From NCBI GenBank assembly GCA_034509925.1, contig CM067536.1:4706501-4770500 (forward strand): a stretch of DNA of 64,000 nt, in the 5' to 3' direction. Each line of letters opens with the position of its first letter. Positions within the stretch are counted from its first letter, which is position 1. The notes under the pieces are model-generated. The model was not told the origin of the DNA and searched no databases. It saw nothing but the letters and a program-made list of their open reading frames with translations. Of this stretch, positions 30,701 to 44,000 are shown one piece after another. Source of the stretch: Hirudinaria manillensis. Lineage: Eukaryota > Annelida > Clitellata > Hirudinida > Hirudinidae. A program made the translations under genes and the position numbers.

Positions 30701-30979
30701 AAAACAAGATCTAGAACTGGCAAAAGACATAAACAAATAGCTTTTGCAGAATTTTTGAAAAATCCGTGGTCCATTGAAGGGTGCGCCTGAAACATGCCTG
30801 AATGGTTTTAGCAGCCAATGCTCACAAAGGCTTTGTCACAGCCCAAACTAACTTCTAACGCAAGCTGGCGTGGCTTTCCAATTGTTACTCAATAGTCCGT
30901 GATTTACGTCAATTTTACTGCTTTTTAAGAACAGTAATTCGTCTCGCGAAAAGTTTTGTCTAAAATTATTTTCAAGATT
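27794..30979. other. Intergenic interval with one weak ORF
   Basis: 3.2 kb of AT-rich DNA between the start of the gene on the left (minus) and the start of the first DOMON/b561 gene (plus), so it should contain two 5' regions. A TAA/TAG triplet tract lies near 29808-29840 and a GAAC-type tetranucleotide tract at 28857-28880. Apart from the ORF at 28867 I see no coding signal. Confidence 0.5.
28867..29058 (+). CDS. Small ORF of unknown function (63 codons)
   Basis: I do not recognise it. The frame begins inside a GAACGAAT-type repeat (two in-frame ATGs) and gives a basic, amphipathic peptide with segments such as IKRMFWKLLKVRKNPRLQRM and REIIEGFMENKIP. It has no visible partner exons, signal peptide or poly(A) signal placed convincingly. 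The opposite strand carries an even longer open frame (28639-29067), so at most one of the two is coding. Composition is a little less AT-rich than its surroundings, the only positive point. Confidence 0.2.
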   Translation: MNERMIKNCAESIHEMLQDPNIEASSIKRMFWKLLKVRKNPRLQRMGREIIEGFMENKIPCFK

Positions 30980-33900
30980 ATGGACTTAAGAGGACTAATT
31001 GCCATCGTTGTCTTTTTCTCGGCGCGTGTTCCCATTTTATTCGCAATCAATGACGATGTTCCAGTGTTTACATGTGACTCCTGGACTCCGGCTAATTCCA
31101 CCGGATCATTCGAAGCCCTTCAAACGTTACCTTATTCGATTTCTGTCGATCCCGGATGTTCGATAGGTGAGTTCTAAATTTTCTTTTAAATTAAAATAAA
31201 GCTTCATTAAACAAGAGATTAAAATGATTGATGACTCATGGGCTTCTTCGATTAACCAGTTATTTAATTAACTTGACCAGAATTTATTTAATATCTTGTC
31301 TAATAAATATTCATAAGAATGAGTTAACGTCTTTTCCAGAATCAACTGAATATTTTCATTTGCAGTTGTGATTCAAGGAACAGAAACTTTCAAAGGATTT
31401 TTAATAAAAGCCTTCAATGAAAGAAATGAAACGATTGGAAAGTTTGTTAAAAATAACGAGAGGGCCAAACTTATTTGCGAGGTGATTCTTTAAGAAGTGT
31501 TTTTATCTAATTCTATTAAATTTAATTCAAAATTTTCTTAAAGTAATATTTTATTAACGAAAAAAATGTTTGGATTTCATATCCAAAAATATCATTTTCA
31601 TTTTGCGTTCTTTGTTTTGTGAATCCTTTAATTACGAGTAATTGCGGTTTATTGTTTGTATCATCACCATTATCTCATTATTGTATCATCACTGTCACCC
31701 GGACCCCTCCATTGAAGAGGAATCGTTTAAAAATGTAAGGGGATGACCTTCCCTCACTTAATTTGGGTTGTAAAAAGAAACAAATCAGGTAGAATTATTT
31801 GTGTAGAAGCAAAAGCTGGTATTGAGGAAATTTCTATTTAAATACTCATTAAGATATCTGAATGAAATGCTGATCGTTGTTGTAAATATTATTATTATTT
31901 GTACTGAGTGTATAATTATTGAGTATTTATTAATCAACTCATTTAATTATTTCTTTATTTAATGTTTAATAGGTAGATTGTTTCATTATATGAATAATGA
32001 TGAGTAAGGGTCAGAAATCTTTCAGGACCAAGCTGCGACGAATGTGGAGGAAGGACTGAATGTCAGTCAAATTGGCCTCAGGTGGGATCCCAACGGCTTT
32101 ATTGGGACTGTTTACTTTCTGTAAGTTTTTGTGGATATGTGTTCAAAAACATATTTAATATCGATATTATAGTGGAACCATCCTATGAAATATATTTCGT
32201 ACATCAAAAAAATAATTTAATTTTCTTAGCGCAACAGTTGCCAGGAATGTGTCGGACTATTGGAACATAACAAGTCCGACCTGTCATACGATAACCACAA
32301 CAACCGAAAAGGAAACAACAACTACTGCTACTGCTAGTACTAGCACTGCTACTAGTAATAGCACTACTACTAGTAATAGCACTACTACTAGTAGTTCTAC
32401 AAGTCCTTCTCTTATAACACCTCCGGTGTCGAACTGTAATGGTTGCAATACTGTTACTGCTACCACAACAATTCCCGCAGCGATACCATCTAGCATGACG
32501 GAATGTATTGGTTGCAATGCGACCACCACAACAAAACCCAGTAATGAGGGAACACCCTCTCTAAATCCGTTACAAGTAAACATTTAAAGATACTTGAAAT
32601 GATTTGAAGTCTTTTTCTTTATTTCAGTACTTATAATAAGCATTAGATTTAAATTCAATGAGCTTTTTCAATTGATTGTCTTCAATCTTTCATAATATAA
32701 TATAATATAATATAATATAATATAATATAATATAATATAATATAATATAATATAATATAATATAATATAATATAATATAATATAATATAATATAATATAA
32801 TATAATATAATATAATATAATATAATATAATATAATATAATATAATATATGAACATTTACAGGATAATAAACCACAGCAATCATGTCCAGCAAATGTCAA
32901 GTGCTTTCAATGTCCTGACAACAACTGCGTCATCACTTGGGTGAATGGATCGAAGGATTACGTAGACTTTAAAATGTCTGGTTACGTTAGGAGCGACAAT
33001 CGCTATTTGGCCATGGCATTTTCTTACGATCAAAACATGGTTTGTCGAAAGAACGAATGTTTTTTTTTTATCATTTAGCCGATAAATCGATCTTCAAATT
33101 GACAAATCAATATTCTTATAGGGAAATGACAGCGTCGTTCTTTGTTGGAAAGAGGGAGACAAGTACTTTGCCGAAGTTTGGTACACAAAACAATATTCGA
33201 TCTTCAAAACACCTGACGTAAGAAAAGATGCCTAATAAGAAAGAAAAGCAAATAAATAATTGTATCAATTTCCTTTTTAGCCTCTAGAAAGTCTGAACCC
33301 TAACAAAACCAGTGGTTCGTATGAGGACAAATGGATGAGCTGCAGGTTTTCCAAAAAAATAGAACGAGGTGGAAGCAGTTCCAAAGAAGTTTATTATCTC
33401 AACGAGTCAACCTACAACATACTTTTTGCAACCGGGATGATGAGTCCGGGTGGGCTGAATTGACTACATTAAACGTCAACCGTGAATTTAAGAAGAGGAT
33501 CTAATTTAAAAAAAAAAAAAGATTAAATTAATTTAAATTGAATAATTTTTCATAGGAGGGCCATTGGAACACGAGAGGAAAACATTTTCTACCACGAAAT
33601 TCAATTTTACGGATTTTACATTGGAACCAAGTGCTCTACCTAAAGTAATCTTTCAAACCACGTTACATCCCCTTTCATTTATTGTAATATTCCAATTTAA
33701 GTTTAAACTTTTTTGCAAAAACATTTTGTCAACTTTCAAAATTTTGACGATGGATTTTAATGAATGAGAAAATTTGCTCATTTCTAAAAACAAATTCTTA
33801 TAAATCATCAAAATTTCAATTGCAGGTTACAAACCAGTGTCCTGTGAACTCAGGATGTTTCCAGTGTCCGGATGGAAAGTGCACCATAACATGGAGCAAA

Positions 33901-36900
33901 AAACGTGACGATTACCAGTCATTTGAAATAACCGCTCCTGTGGTTGATGAAACGTCTTACTTAGCGATGGCACTTTCTAAAGATGATGAAATGGTTACCA
34001 ATTAACATTCATTTTCTGCAAAATGGATATGCATTTAAATGATAAGTTTAACTTCTAGGGTGATGACAGTATCACTGTCTGCTATAAATTAAACAAATCA
34101 TTCGTTGCAAGGATGTGGTATTCAGAGGGTCGTACTGTTCGTAATGTATCGAACGTGAGTTTGTATTTGTTTTGTTTCTGTTATTTTAGGGTATCCTAAT
34201 AGGTTATGAAGGCACTTTCTAATAGATGGCACTCCTTGACGGTGCAGGCGGGTTGCGCACGCGATAATATTAATATTATAATGTTAGGTTAATATTCATT
34301 ATAATGTTAGATTAATATTAATATTAAACTAATATCAAATAAGAAGGCATTTCTAATAAGATTTTAATCGAGTAATTGGTGCTTCAACCAGCCTTTAGAA
34401 AGTTTGGATCCTACAAGTTTTGATGGAACTTATGGATCTGGAATGATGAGTTGCAGATTTTCGAAGCAAATTAAACGTCCGCAAGGGAGTGACAGCTCGG
34501 TTTATTATCCCAGCGATCAACTCTATTATTTATTCTTTGCTACCGGACCAATGCAGGGAGGTAATCCATTGATATCTTATGAATATGATGATTGTTTAAC
34601 AAAGCATTTTGCATCAAAACATTCTTATTGTCCCCAAGTCTCAAAGTTTGTTCATGTTACTAAATCTTATTAATTATAAACTTAAAATTAAAACTATAAA
34701 ATTATATTATTATTAAAAATAAAATAATGTCTAAAATTCAAACGATTTTCTGCATTTCTTACATCACCTTAATCCGTATTTAATTTTGTTTCCCTGTAAT
34801 TCAAAATAATCATTTGTTAAAACTTATTTCAAACCTATGGCCACCTAAAACAAGCCTTTCTCTCGTAATCAATACCGGTGTGAGGCCACTACCGCAAATG
34901 TTAATTAAATATCAAATGTTGTGAATGTAGAATGGTTATGTCTTATTTTCATAGAGTCCAATATTTAATTATTTTTGCAATTTTCATAAAAGTATTTCGT
35001 TCTACGTCTTTCTGAAAATATCTTAGCTTCAAGTTCCTATTGAATTATCTTTTATAATTTTTATGAACTAATATGTAACAGATTTAAAAATTTCATTTAA
35101 TTTCACAAACCTACAGAAATTCCACAGAAGCACGTGTACAAAGCGCTCTCCAAATCGGCTTTAAATCTCACTGAGTTGTTGACGTTCACTGCAGATGAAA
35201 GTTCATCAAACAGCCTCATTAAAGCGCATGGTAATGACATTGTTAATTAACGGAATTAGTTATACAATTTTCTTCTTAAATTCTTAAGCAATTATTTGTT
35301 TATTTATTTGTTCTCAAATCAAAAACGTTTCCAGCATAATTAGTATGGGCAATGGAATATATTATAATAATATATTATAATTTATAATTATAATAACTAT
35401 AATAATTATTGTAATTATAATAAAATAAGTATTATAATAATTATAATAAGTTAGGTATTATAGTAATTATAATTACTTATACATTACTTATTATAATATA
35501 AAGATGATGATAGTACTGATTTCTGGAGGAAAACAAAATGTAATCTACATATATTATCTGTAGGCTATTTCGGTCCCTCAATCAAGCAAATCTTTTTTTA
35601 ATTCTAGCTTTTACAGCCTTGTTTTAAATGCTCATGTAATGATTGTATATTAACTGGGAAGTTTTGGATTTTATATCTCCAATACACAATTTGTACAGGT
35701 GTTTTTATAAGAAAGTACATTGAATCTTTAAAATATTAGCGACATTCTCACTCTATCGACGAGCCAAATATACGTTCTAGGATGTTTGGGATATGCAATG
35801 CACTTGTGAAGTATGGGCCTATGTAGCACTGATGAACCTTAGCGTATTTGAATACAAGAATTTCGTTTTCTACAATTAATCTAAGGAGAAAGATTTGACA
35901 GACTTAGAATAATAATGTTCTAGAAATATTCCAAAAAATTAATCTCTTATTCTTTTACTAGTTAGCCTTGTCTTAGGAAGTAAATTTTTGTCAATTCTAA
36001 AGCCAAACATTGAAGGGATTTGAATTTTAAGGAATTGTTCCAATTTCACGAACATCATTTAAATAGAATTAAAATGAGAGAAGTTGTCGCGTGAACTTTA
36101 TTAAGGCATTCAATGTGGATAAGTTTTAAGTGTCACAAATATGGATATCACCTCATACATCAACAATCACTTAATTCCGTTAAAGTGCAAGCTGGGAAAT
36201 TCCGGAGCTTGTATCTGGAAAATATGAAATGATAAATGACTCAGGTGGCTTGCTGTTTCCATGTTCTAGGAATCCTGATGGTGATTGCTTGGCTGATGAT
36301 GGCAAGTGTCAGCATGTTGTTGCCGAGGTACTTCAAGTCGGCCTGGCCTGACAAGAAGATAATGGATAAGCCCATCTGGTTTCCTGTCAGTCATTGACAT
36401 TTATCTTTCATTTTAACCACGTCCAGGTGGAGAGCTAATTATCCCATAACTTCAATTACAGATTCACCTGACATTAATGGTCTTTGTTTTCCTATTGACT
36501 GCCATTGCCTTCATCATCATTTTCTGCGAAGTCAGGGGATACGTAGGGGTACGGTTAAATAATAAATACGAAATAGTTACAATTGCAATTTTATAGAACC
36601 TATTAAAAGGAAATGTATTTTCTAGTTTTGATTCTAGAATTTGATTGTCTGTTGTCACACTGTGACGATAAGCCCATTTTAACAGACTCTTTTTGAAGCA
36701 TGATTTCAATTGATAATAATTTTTGTAATGCAAATACACATTTAGGATGATGACAGTGACACAACGAGGGCCCACGCTCCAATAGGAATTATAATAATGA
36801 TACTCGTAGTTCTCAATGTTAGTGGATTTTCGATTTATTTTGAAACATTTTTTTAACACACATACGCTTAGTTGCTGAGTTGTTGAAGTGTTAGTTTTAA

Positions 36901-37856
36901 TTCGTTCGATTGCAATGACTTAAGTGAAGTGAGGTTAGAATTTCCAATGCTTGACTTTTTTTTCTTTCCTATTTTTGGTTGTGTTTTTTTTATCAAAATA
37001 ATTTCACGTTTTAAAAATAAATATTTCTTTTTATCGTAGCCTTTAATGGCCTTGATCAGATGCAACCCTGACCACAAACATCGATGGGTTTTTAATTATT
37101 TTCACGCTTGTGTTGGAGAATTTGCCCTTGTTCTTGCTGGTTAGTTGGCTTAACAAAATTTTAAATTTAAAAACAAAATGCAAATCTATTATACTATGAT
37201 ATGATGCTATTATGCTATTACATTATACTATTATATTAATATTATACTAGGCAAAATACTAGTTTTACTTAGAAAGATTTGTTTCAATCCAATTATAATT
37301 TATTTAATCCCATTTTAGACCCGAAAGATCGTAGCGCCAACGTTATCTTATATCATCGTTATGAATATTAATTAATAAATTAATAAATTACTTTTCAGTG
37401 ATCAACATTTTCCTGAGCTTTTTCATGCCTCAAGCGAACATCGGATTTTGGGTAGTGTGGGTGATGGTGGCTCTCGTATGTTGGCATGCCATCATTGAAC
37501 TCCTACTTATTATGCATAAGAGATATGTTAAGTCCAAATCCTTCAGTAAGTGTTTCCTGTTAACTTGAATCTTTATAACATGACTTATTTTCTATGTCTA
37601 ATTTAGGGTTACCAGGCAACACACTTTCCAGTGAAATGAAGCTGCATGATTTTACGTCAACATCAAGCAACGTGAGTCCATAAATTAAAAAAGACTTCAT
37701 ATTAAAAAAGCGATTGATAAAACTGATGCTTTGGTGAAATTTATTTGATTGCATTTATTTCAGTTGTCCCATCTCCAAACGTTTTTACTTTTTGCTCAAT
37801 GGATCGGAGTCACTGGACTTGCAATCGCTGTTTGTGTCGGTATCGGCATTGCTTGA
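30980..37856 (+). CDS. Reeler-DOMON-DOMON-cytochrome b561 membrane protein (ferric-chelate-reductase-like), copy A
   Basis: Probable transmembrane electron-transfer protein related to FRRS1. The model has 19 exons, 2502 nt, 833 aa: 30980-31166, 31366-31481, 32026-32120, 32230-32575, 32863-33039, 33122-33217, 33281-33449, 33556-33644, 33826-33993, 34059-34154, 34392-34560, 35117-35230, 36270-36385, 36462-36548, 36746-36817, 37040-37139, 37399-37545, 37607-37671, 37764-37856. Order: signal peptide (GLIAIVVFFSARVPILFA), Reeler domain (exons 1-3, GTETFKGFLIKAF), a Thr/Ser mucin-like linker (exon 4), DOMON 1 (exons 5-7, KCFQCPDNNCVITW), a short link exon, DOMON 2 (exons 9-11, GCFQCPDGKCTITW), then the b561 core with histidines in KAHGILMVIAW, FPIHLTLMVF, NYFHACVGEF and WHAIIELLL, and a last hydrophobic helix. 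Start is the ATG at 30980. The tandem copy B lies 3.2 kb downstream. Substrate is unknown; FRRS1 proteins are described as reducing ferric chelates with cytosolic electrons. Confidence 0.9.
32692..32849. repeat. (ATAAT)n pentanucleotide satellite
   Basis: About 31 perfect copies of a 5-bp unit fill the intron between the mucin-like linker exon and the first DOMON exon of copy A. It ends 13 bp before the next exon's acceptor. Repetitive Tyr/Ile open frames on the minus strand are artefacts. Confidence 0.95.
35338..35490. repeat. AT-only palindromic tract in copy A intron
   Basis: About 150 bp almost entirely of A and T with many self-complementary TATAATTATAA-type segments, in the intron just before the first b561 exon. 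Likely able to form a hairpin; no coding content. Confidence 0.6.
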
Positions 37857-40800
37857 GACAATCAGTCATTCTTCAAAAAAACTTGGAAAAAGCATATTCA
37901 TGTTGTGCATATTTCGATATGTCTACATTCTAAGATGCCCAATATTTGTGTGAAATTTGTCCAATGCTGTTTTTGTTGACGCCATTGCTTATTTCATCAC
38001 CTGGATTTATCACATTTAATTTGCTGGAGAGACTAAATTGCTTAAGGCAAACGTGGGTAGGTAAACTTTATTGGTAATTGGCTGAAGAGAAATAAGATAA
38101 ATGCAGCGGCACAAATATGGAGAGCAAATATAGAAAGCCTGCAATTATATCAAGCCTAAAAATGCAATTTTTCACATAAATGTTCGCGCTCTTTGATCGT
38201 ATGTATTTCTTTATCATGATTTTCGAGATGTTCCTTAAATTTAAAAATATACACGGAATTCAGTTGCTTTAATCCTCTGTAGATCGTTGGTGCAGGTTCC
38301 TAATATGTGCCTCTTGTCAATGTGCTCAAGATTCGCCTTTGGATTATGCGTAACCCACCAACAAGACCTCTATAATATTGTCTTGCTTCGTGCAGGCCTC
38401 TACTGGCTACAAGCATATCAACTCGTGTTTATTCTAAGATTATTAAAATAAGGAAGGAATTTAGAACCCGAAAAATATAAAAATTTTAACCGATTAGAAA
38501 ATGACATAACAAGCAGTCAATCATTCGAAGATTGAATTTGAGTAAAACTAAGACCTTTATGTGACCACAAAGATGGAACCGTGATGATTGAATGAAAACA
38601 AAACAGCACTGAGTCCAAAATCATAATCCGACTGAATGAAATCATTTGAGCGTTAACTCCCGATGAATATAAATTTTCTATTGGATCATCAAATTTCTGG
38701 TAGCATCTGAATAAGCGGATGGCATATAATATGACTATAACACATATAATGAAAGACCAGTAATGCGAAATAAAGAAGTCACATAACTTTACTACAAGAT
38801 TATTCTGATTAAGTTGATTATAAAAAGACTTTTCATATTCAAAACAAATGCTGTATTAGTAGTTCCACATCTAATCAGAAATAATAACATTTTCACAATA
38901 AAGATTAATAACGATAATAAATGTTTTATAACTAATCTGTTGGATAGATGGATTGCATGTAACGTGACTAGTTGTTAATGTTCGTCTCAAAACTGGACAA
39001 TTAGGATAGGGTAGCGATTGTGAGAACCATTGCACTTATTTGGGAACCAATTCAACGATTTGTGACGATTGTCTGTTGTGCGTTGAATGAAATATTTGAG
39101 AAGACGTTCAAAAACAGCTCGAATGAAGAATGTTCAGCTTTCATGTGCAATATTTTTTATGTTGCGGTACCATCAAGTGGTTAGTGTATGTCATTTATAA
39201 AGAAATTAATCACTTATTTTGAAGATAACTGATATACTTAAGTAGATGATATACTTATATTCAACAGACAAAGAATATCATAGACTACATTTAAATATAA
39301 ATAACGATAAGAACTTTTAAACAACCAAAACAACCTAATTTTGTTAAAAATCAAACAATAGAAGCCTTAATGAACGCAGAGGAGTTCATTCAAAATCGAT
39401 CTTCCTGCTTAACTTGTATATCACCTGAGACATACATGAAAATTCCTATCATTATTGGGCTGACTGTACCTAACATAAACTATAAAAAATGTTTATTCGG
39501 ATACTCGGTCCTATTCAATGAAATGTCAGAAGGATCTGAAATAGTAACAGGATTTTGCCAATTTTTCCATTATTAACGAGGTTTTATACAAATTCATTAG
39601 CGTTAGTTAACTGTTGGGAATAAATTGGAGATTTATTTTCTTACAACATTTTTATCAAAATGACAACATTTCGAAAAATGAAACAAGAAACGTCATGTGA
39701 TTTTATATTGTATGCGCACATAAATTTCCCCACATTTCCCTTCCGTTGCACAATCTATTCCAGACAATATTTTAAAAACAATCAAAATTACATAATGAAG
39801 ATGCTTTTTATAAAACTTACAATACTTTACGTGTGTAATTATAAATGAGAAACCCTTGTTTTAAAGATTTTACCGAAAGTAATTTTTATTTATTTTTACT
39901 TCAATGCTTCGTTATTTGTCAGCAACCACTCATAAAAAGTTACAAAGGCTCTATTGATTACTATAACTACGTTATAATATGTAGGAGAGTAGGATTCACC
40001 GGATCCAAAGATCAAGGATTTTAGTATTTTAAATAAGCACTCGTGATCAAAATCATCATCATAGTAGTTCGATACTTGAATAGACAAACAAGTTTTATAC
40101 TGAATGAGACATGAAATAATCCATAAATATTTCTTCATTGTATTGGTAGGAAACGTTTTTGGACATCCTTTTAACGAGGAACATTAAACAACAGTGGTGG
40201 TTCAATTCCAGTTTTCATTCGAACAATCTAACGTTTGGTTGACCAAATGGGTTGCACCCCTGCACGATGTGGTGATAATAAGTATTAATATGTCTTTCAA
40301 CTATCCGATCCCAGCAGTTTAATTTAGGTTAATGGTATACTTAAAGGGTGTTTCTTAATTTAAAAAAGCAAGTTCGAAGTGCTTCTTCATCCTATTTTGC
40401 TACATAATGCTCTTAAAAAGATTTATTGCGATCGCACGGCAAACCTTCTGACCTTCTCTTTCTGTTAAATTAATGATTTTTCTATTGACGCATCTCGATC
40501 ACTTGGACTGGGTCCTCGTATTGTCACTTGGGATAACAATATTTACCCGGGCCTATCAGGGAAATGTAGGTCGAGTAAAAAACTAAGGCCTCTAGCCACC
40601 ATGCACACCTGGACCACAGAGGAGATGACTCCCCTGCCCTATATTTGCTGTTGATCACATCGTACTTAATTATCATCAACAAAAAAGTTTACGACACGAT
40701 CGCGCGTTACTTTGGGAGCACTTCTTAAAGTTGCGAACTTTGTCCTCTTGCGTGCTTCGCGTTCTTGTAAGAACGAGTCGTTGTTGGAGTTCGGTTTTTG

Positions 40801-41086
40801 GAACAAAGTTGCAGTTGTTTCTAGTGTCCCCGTTTTCAATTAATACCGCTAAAATACTACAGCGGCAGGAATGCAACAGTTGTAAAAAAAAAAACATTTG
40901 CAAACTTTTTTTAATAGCATTGTTTTCTGCAAATAGGAGATATTACTTTAAGTGAATGAATCACTTGCTTTTGATTGAGCACCTTCTATTCAACCTCATC
41001 TTTTTATAGCTGGTTATTTTAATCGCTTCTTTAAAACCAAACCCGATTTGAATCTAGAATCATTTGAGACAGAAACCGATTCGAAA
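37857..41086. other. Spacer between the tandem DOMON/b561 genes
   Basis: 3.2 kb holding the 3' UTR of copy A and the 5' region of copy B. Mostly AT-rich without coding signal. A more GC-balanced patch at about 40430-40660 stands out in composition and may be a transposon remnant, but I could match it to nothing. Confidence 0.5.
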
Positions 41087-44000
41087 ATGTTTAAATTAAG
41101 CTTGATTTGTATTGCCTTCTTATTCTTCCACAAAATTAATGGATACAGCCGGGGAGCTCCAAATTCGATATGCCAGGACCAAAACATGAAACCGCAGCAT
41201 GGTAGTGAATTCCAAGCAGTTCCGTCTCCTTATTCAGTGGTTATCAGTTCCTGTAACACCTCTCTCTGTTCGGGCAAGTCTCTCATAAATTAAATTATTA
41301 AATCAAAATAGAATTTATTGAATGTAATATTTGAATCAAAAACAGTAATTATCGAAGGGGCGTCCAATTTACGGGGAATACTCTTGAGAGCTGTTGACGT
41401 GAACGGTCAATTTGTTGGAAAATTTGTTAATGTGGAGTCCACGACAAAACTCATTTGCGATGTGAATTTTATTCAATTTTATTTATTATTTAAATATTTT
41501 ACTTCTTAAAGATCCAAATGAATTACTTGACAGGGTGGAGCCATCACACAAAGCTCAGCTCTATCGCAAAATAAGTTGCAAGCAAATTGGATCGTTGATA
41601 ATTTCAGTGGACTCATTCAATTCAGGTTGATCTTGGGCTAAACATTTGTTCGCTACCGAAAACTCGGTGTTGCTTGTATCGTTTAGATCAATTCAGCGGT
41701 TTATTCGTAGACCGCAGTCCAGGGAGCCTGTTAACATAGCAGGAGATCTAAATAACTGCGCACAAATCCAAACAATAAGTTGTTTACAAAGTTTGTTCCC
41801 CAATCTCCAATCAAATATAGATTTTATAGTAGTGCTTGTTTGATAAGTTTAGTCTGTCTCAGCCATCGATGAATGCCAGTGCAATATAATTTGATGAACT
41901 TGAACCGATAAACTGTCAAGTGTCTGACACCACATCTAAATCGTATTTGATGTTCCATGCTCTTACAACAGGAATTCTTGCTCTTTGACGGGTCATTTTT
42001 TGCTAAAAATCCACTTTGAGGCATTGATGCCTGCTCCATCAGTCAGATGAAGACGCGCCTTGTCGGACTCTCAGTGCATTTCTGGCCAATTTTGACTTCT
42101 CATTGAAACATATTTGGCTAGGTTCATGGTAATTCCAATTCTGGCCACCGAAATTTCAACTTCAATTTCAAATTTCCATAATTTCCAGTTCCAACATTTG
42201 TGCTGGACAGTAAAAGGAGGTCGTCCGCAAATGCGATGCAATGGCATTTATCAGCTGATCGTTCTACTCTTAGTGTAATAGCTAACTTAGTGTATTCTTC
42301 CTCAGGCCAAACCTATTGAGAATAACTTGAACTTTTTTTTGGTATTCGTTTGGAAGAACATGAATCTGGTGCACTCTGAAATATTTTACTGGGTTAAAAG
42401 AACCTTCACAAACCTGCAAAATTCAAATTTTTCCTTCCCTTTGTGAGTCTTTGGCATTTGCATTGATCTTTGAGACACAGCATTTGTGCCAGAGGAATCA
42501 CGTTTAAAGATTTGTCTCGAAGAGTTCGAAGAAAGTTATTATAATTGTTACTAGAGTTAAGCATTTCCAAAAGACCTCTTTTCACAAAGACTGAGGGACC
42601 TTAAATTTAAGTCAACACTCTTAAAGTTGAAGTAAGGCTAGCAAACAATTAAAACTGTAAAATATGAAACACGTGAATAGTTAATAACTGAGAATGTCAA
42701 AATTCCAAGTTAAGGAAAAACTAGTCAACAGAAACGACGTTACAGGAGGATTCTCGTTCGCAGATCATTTTCCCATTTTGTTTTACCGAAACAATAAAAA
42801 TGTTTTCACCCTCAGACAATAGGGTAGGTAGATAACGAGTCCAAAAATTCAGAAAAACACAAAAAAGGGAACCAACTACCCAAATCATTAGATTGAAAAC
42901 TTGCAAATTAACAGTTTTATTGTTGATTATTGCCATTATTAGTTTTATTATTGCTATTGTACGTTAAGATCGAATAATTATTTTGAGTTATAATAACATT
43001 TTATTATTGAATCCAGGGCTACCATTGTACAAAGTTATTCTTTCTTTTGGAATGTTAAAAGCTCAACTTATAACATCGGTTTGATAGACGAAACAACCAC
43101 TCCTTCCTTGTTATCAACAAAATCACACGCTAAATTTTCCATCACGACTTCAAATTATTCGCAAGAAGTTGCTTCGGTTGGAGTCACCAATTCCTCATTT
43201 GGAAACGATTCTACGTTTCAGAGTCAACAGTGGGTTTTTCGAATTATTTTGCTTTTATGACTTATAATTTTGAAATTTTAACCTCCTTGGGAATGCGATT
43301 GAATTTTTTAAATATAAATTCTCATCCCATTTTCTTATCATTGATACTACATCAATGAGACTAAAAAATTTAAATGGGATGGCATTGATATGTATATTTA
43401 TTTATTTATTTCACCGAAACTACAATTAAACGTAGCATTTAATCAACAAAATAACATGACCCATAAAAATCATGACTTGTAGATTCCATCATAACAAAAT
43501 TCGTCGCCCCTTTGAATTTTTTGTCAATGTTTCATGTTTATATATCACTAAAACTTACTTTGAAGTTCTTATGAACCTTGTAAAATAAATTTTATAGCAC
43601 ATATGCAAAAACTTCCTATCATTATTAGTCATTTTAAAAACACATTGTTATGCAATTTACAAGTTGTATTAGTCATAGGAAGCTCAAATTTTACAAAGTG
43701 TTTTGTGTGTGATAAAATGATGCAATGTTCAAATTTGAACAAATTTCATTGGTTAGTTCTCGAGAAATTTGGGAAAATGTGAAATTCCTATCATTATTGT
43801 CTCCACTGTATAGACAACAGGGAAATATTATAAAGGAGATCTAGTTTTATCAATTATTAATAAATGAACCACAAACTGAGAAAAATGAGAAAAGATTGTA
43901 AAGAGACTAACAAAGATATGACATGTTTTGTAAATGCTTCGTACAGGGCTTTTACTTGGACTAATGTTTCAACAATTTGGAGCACAAAAGGAGTCACCAG

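Noticed and set aside
32668-32900. Tyr/Ile repeat open frames on the minus strand
   Set aside because: Direct translation of the ATAAT satellite inside an intron.
39370-39848. Small plus-strand frames in the spacer between the DOMON/b561 genes
   Set aside because: Low-complexity or random-looking, no signature, no clear splice context.
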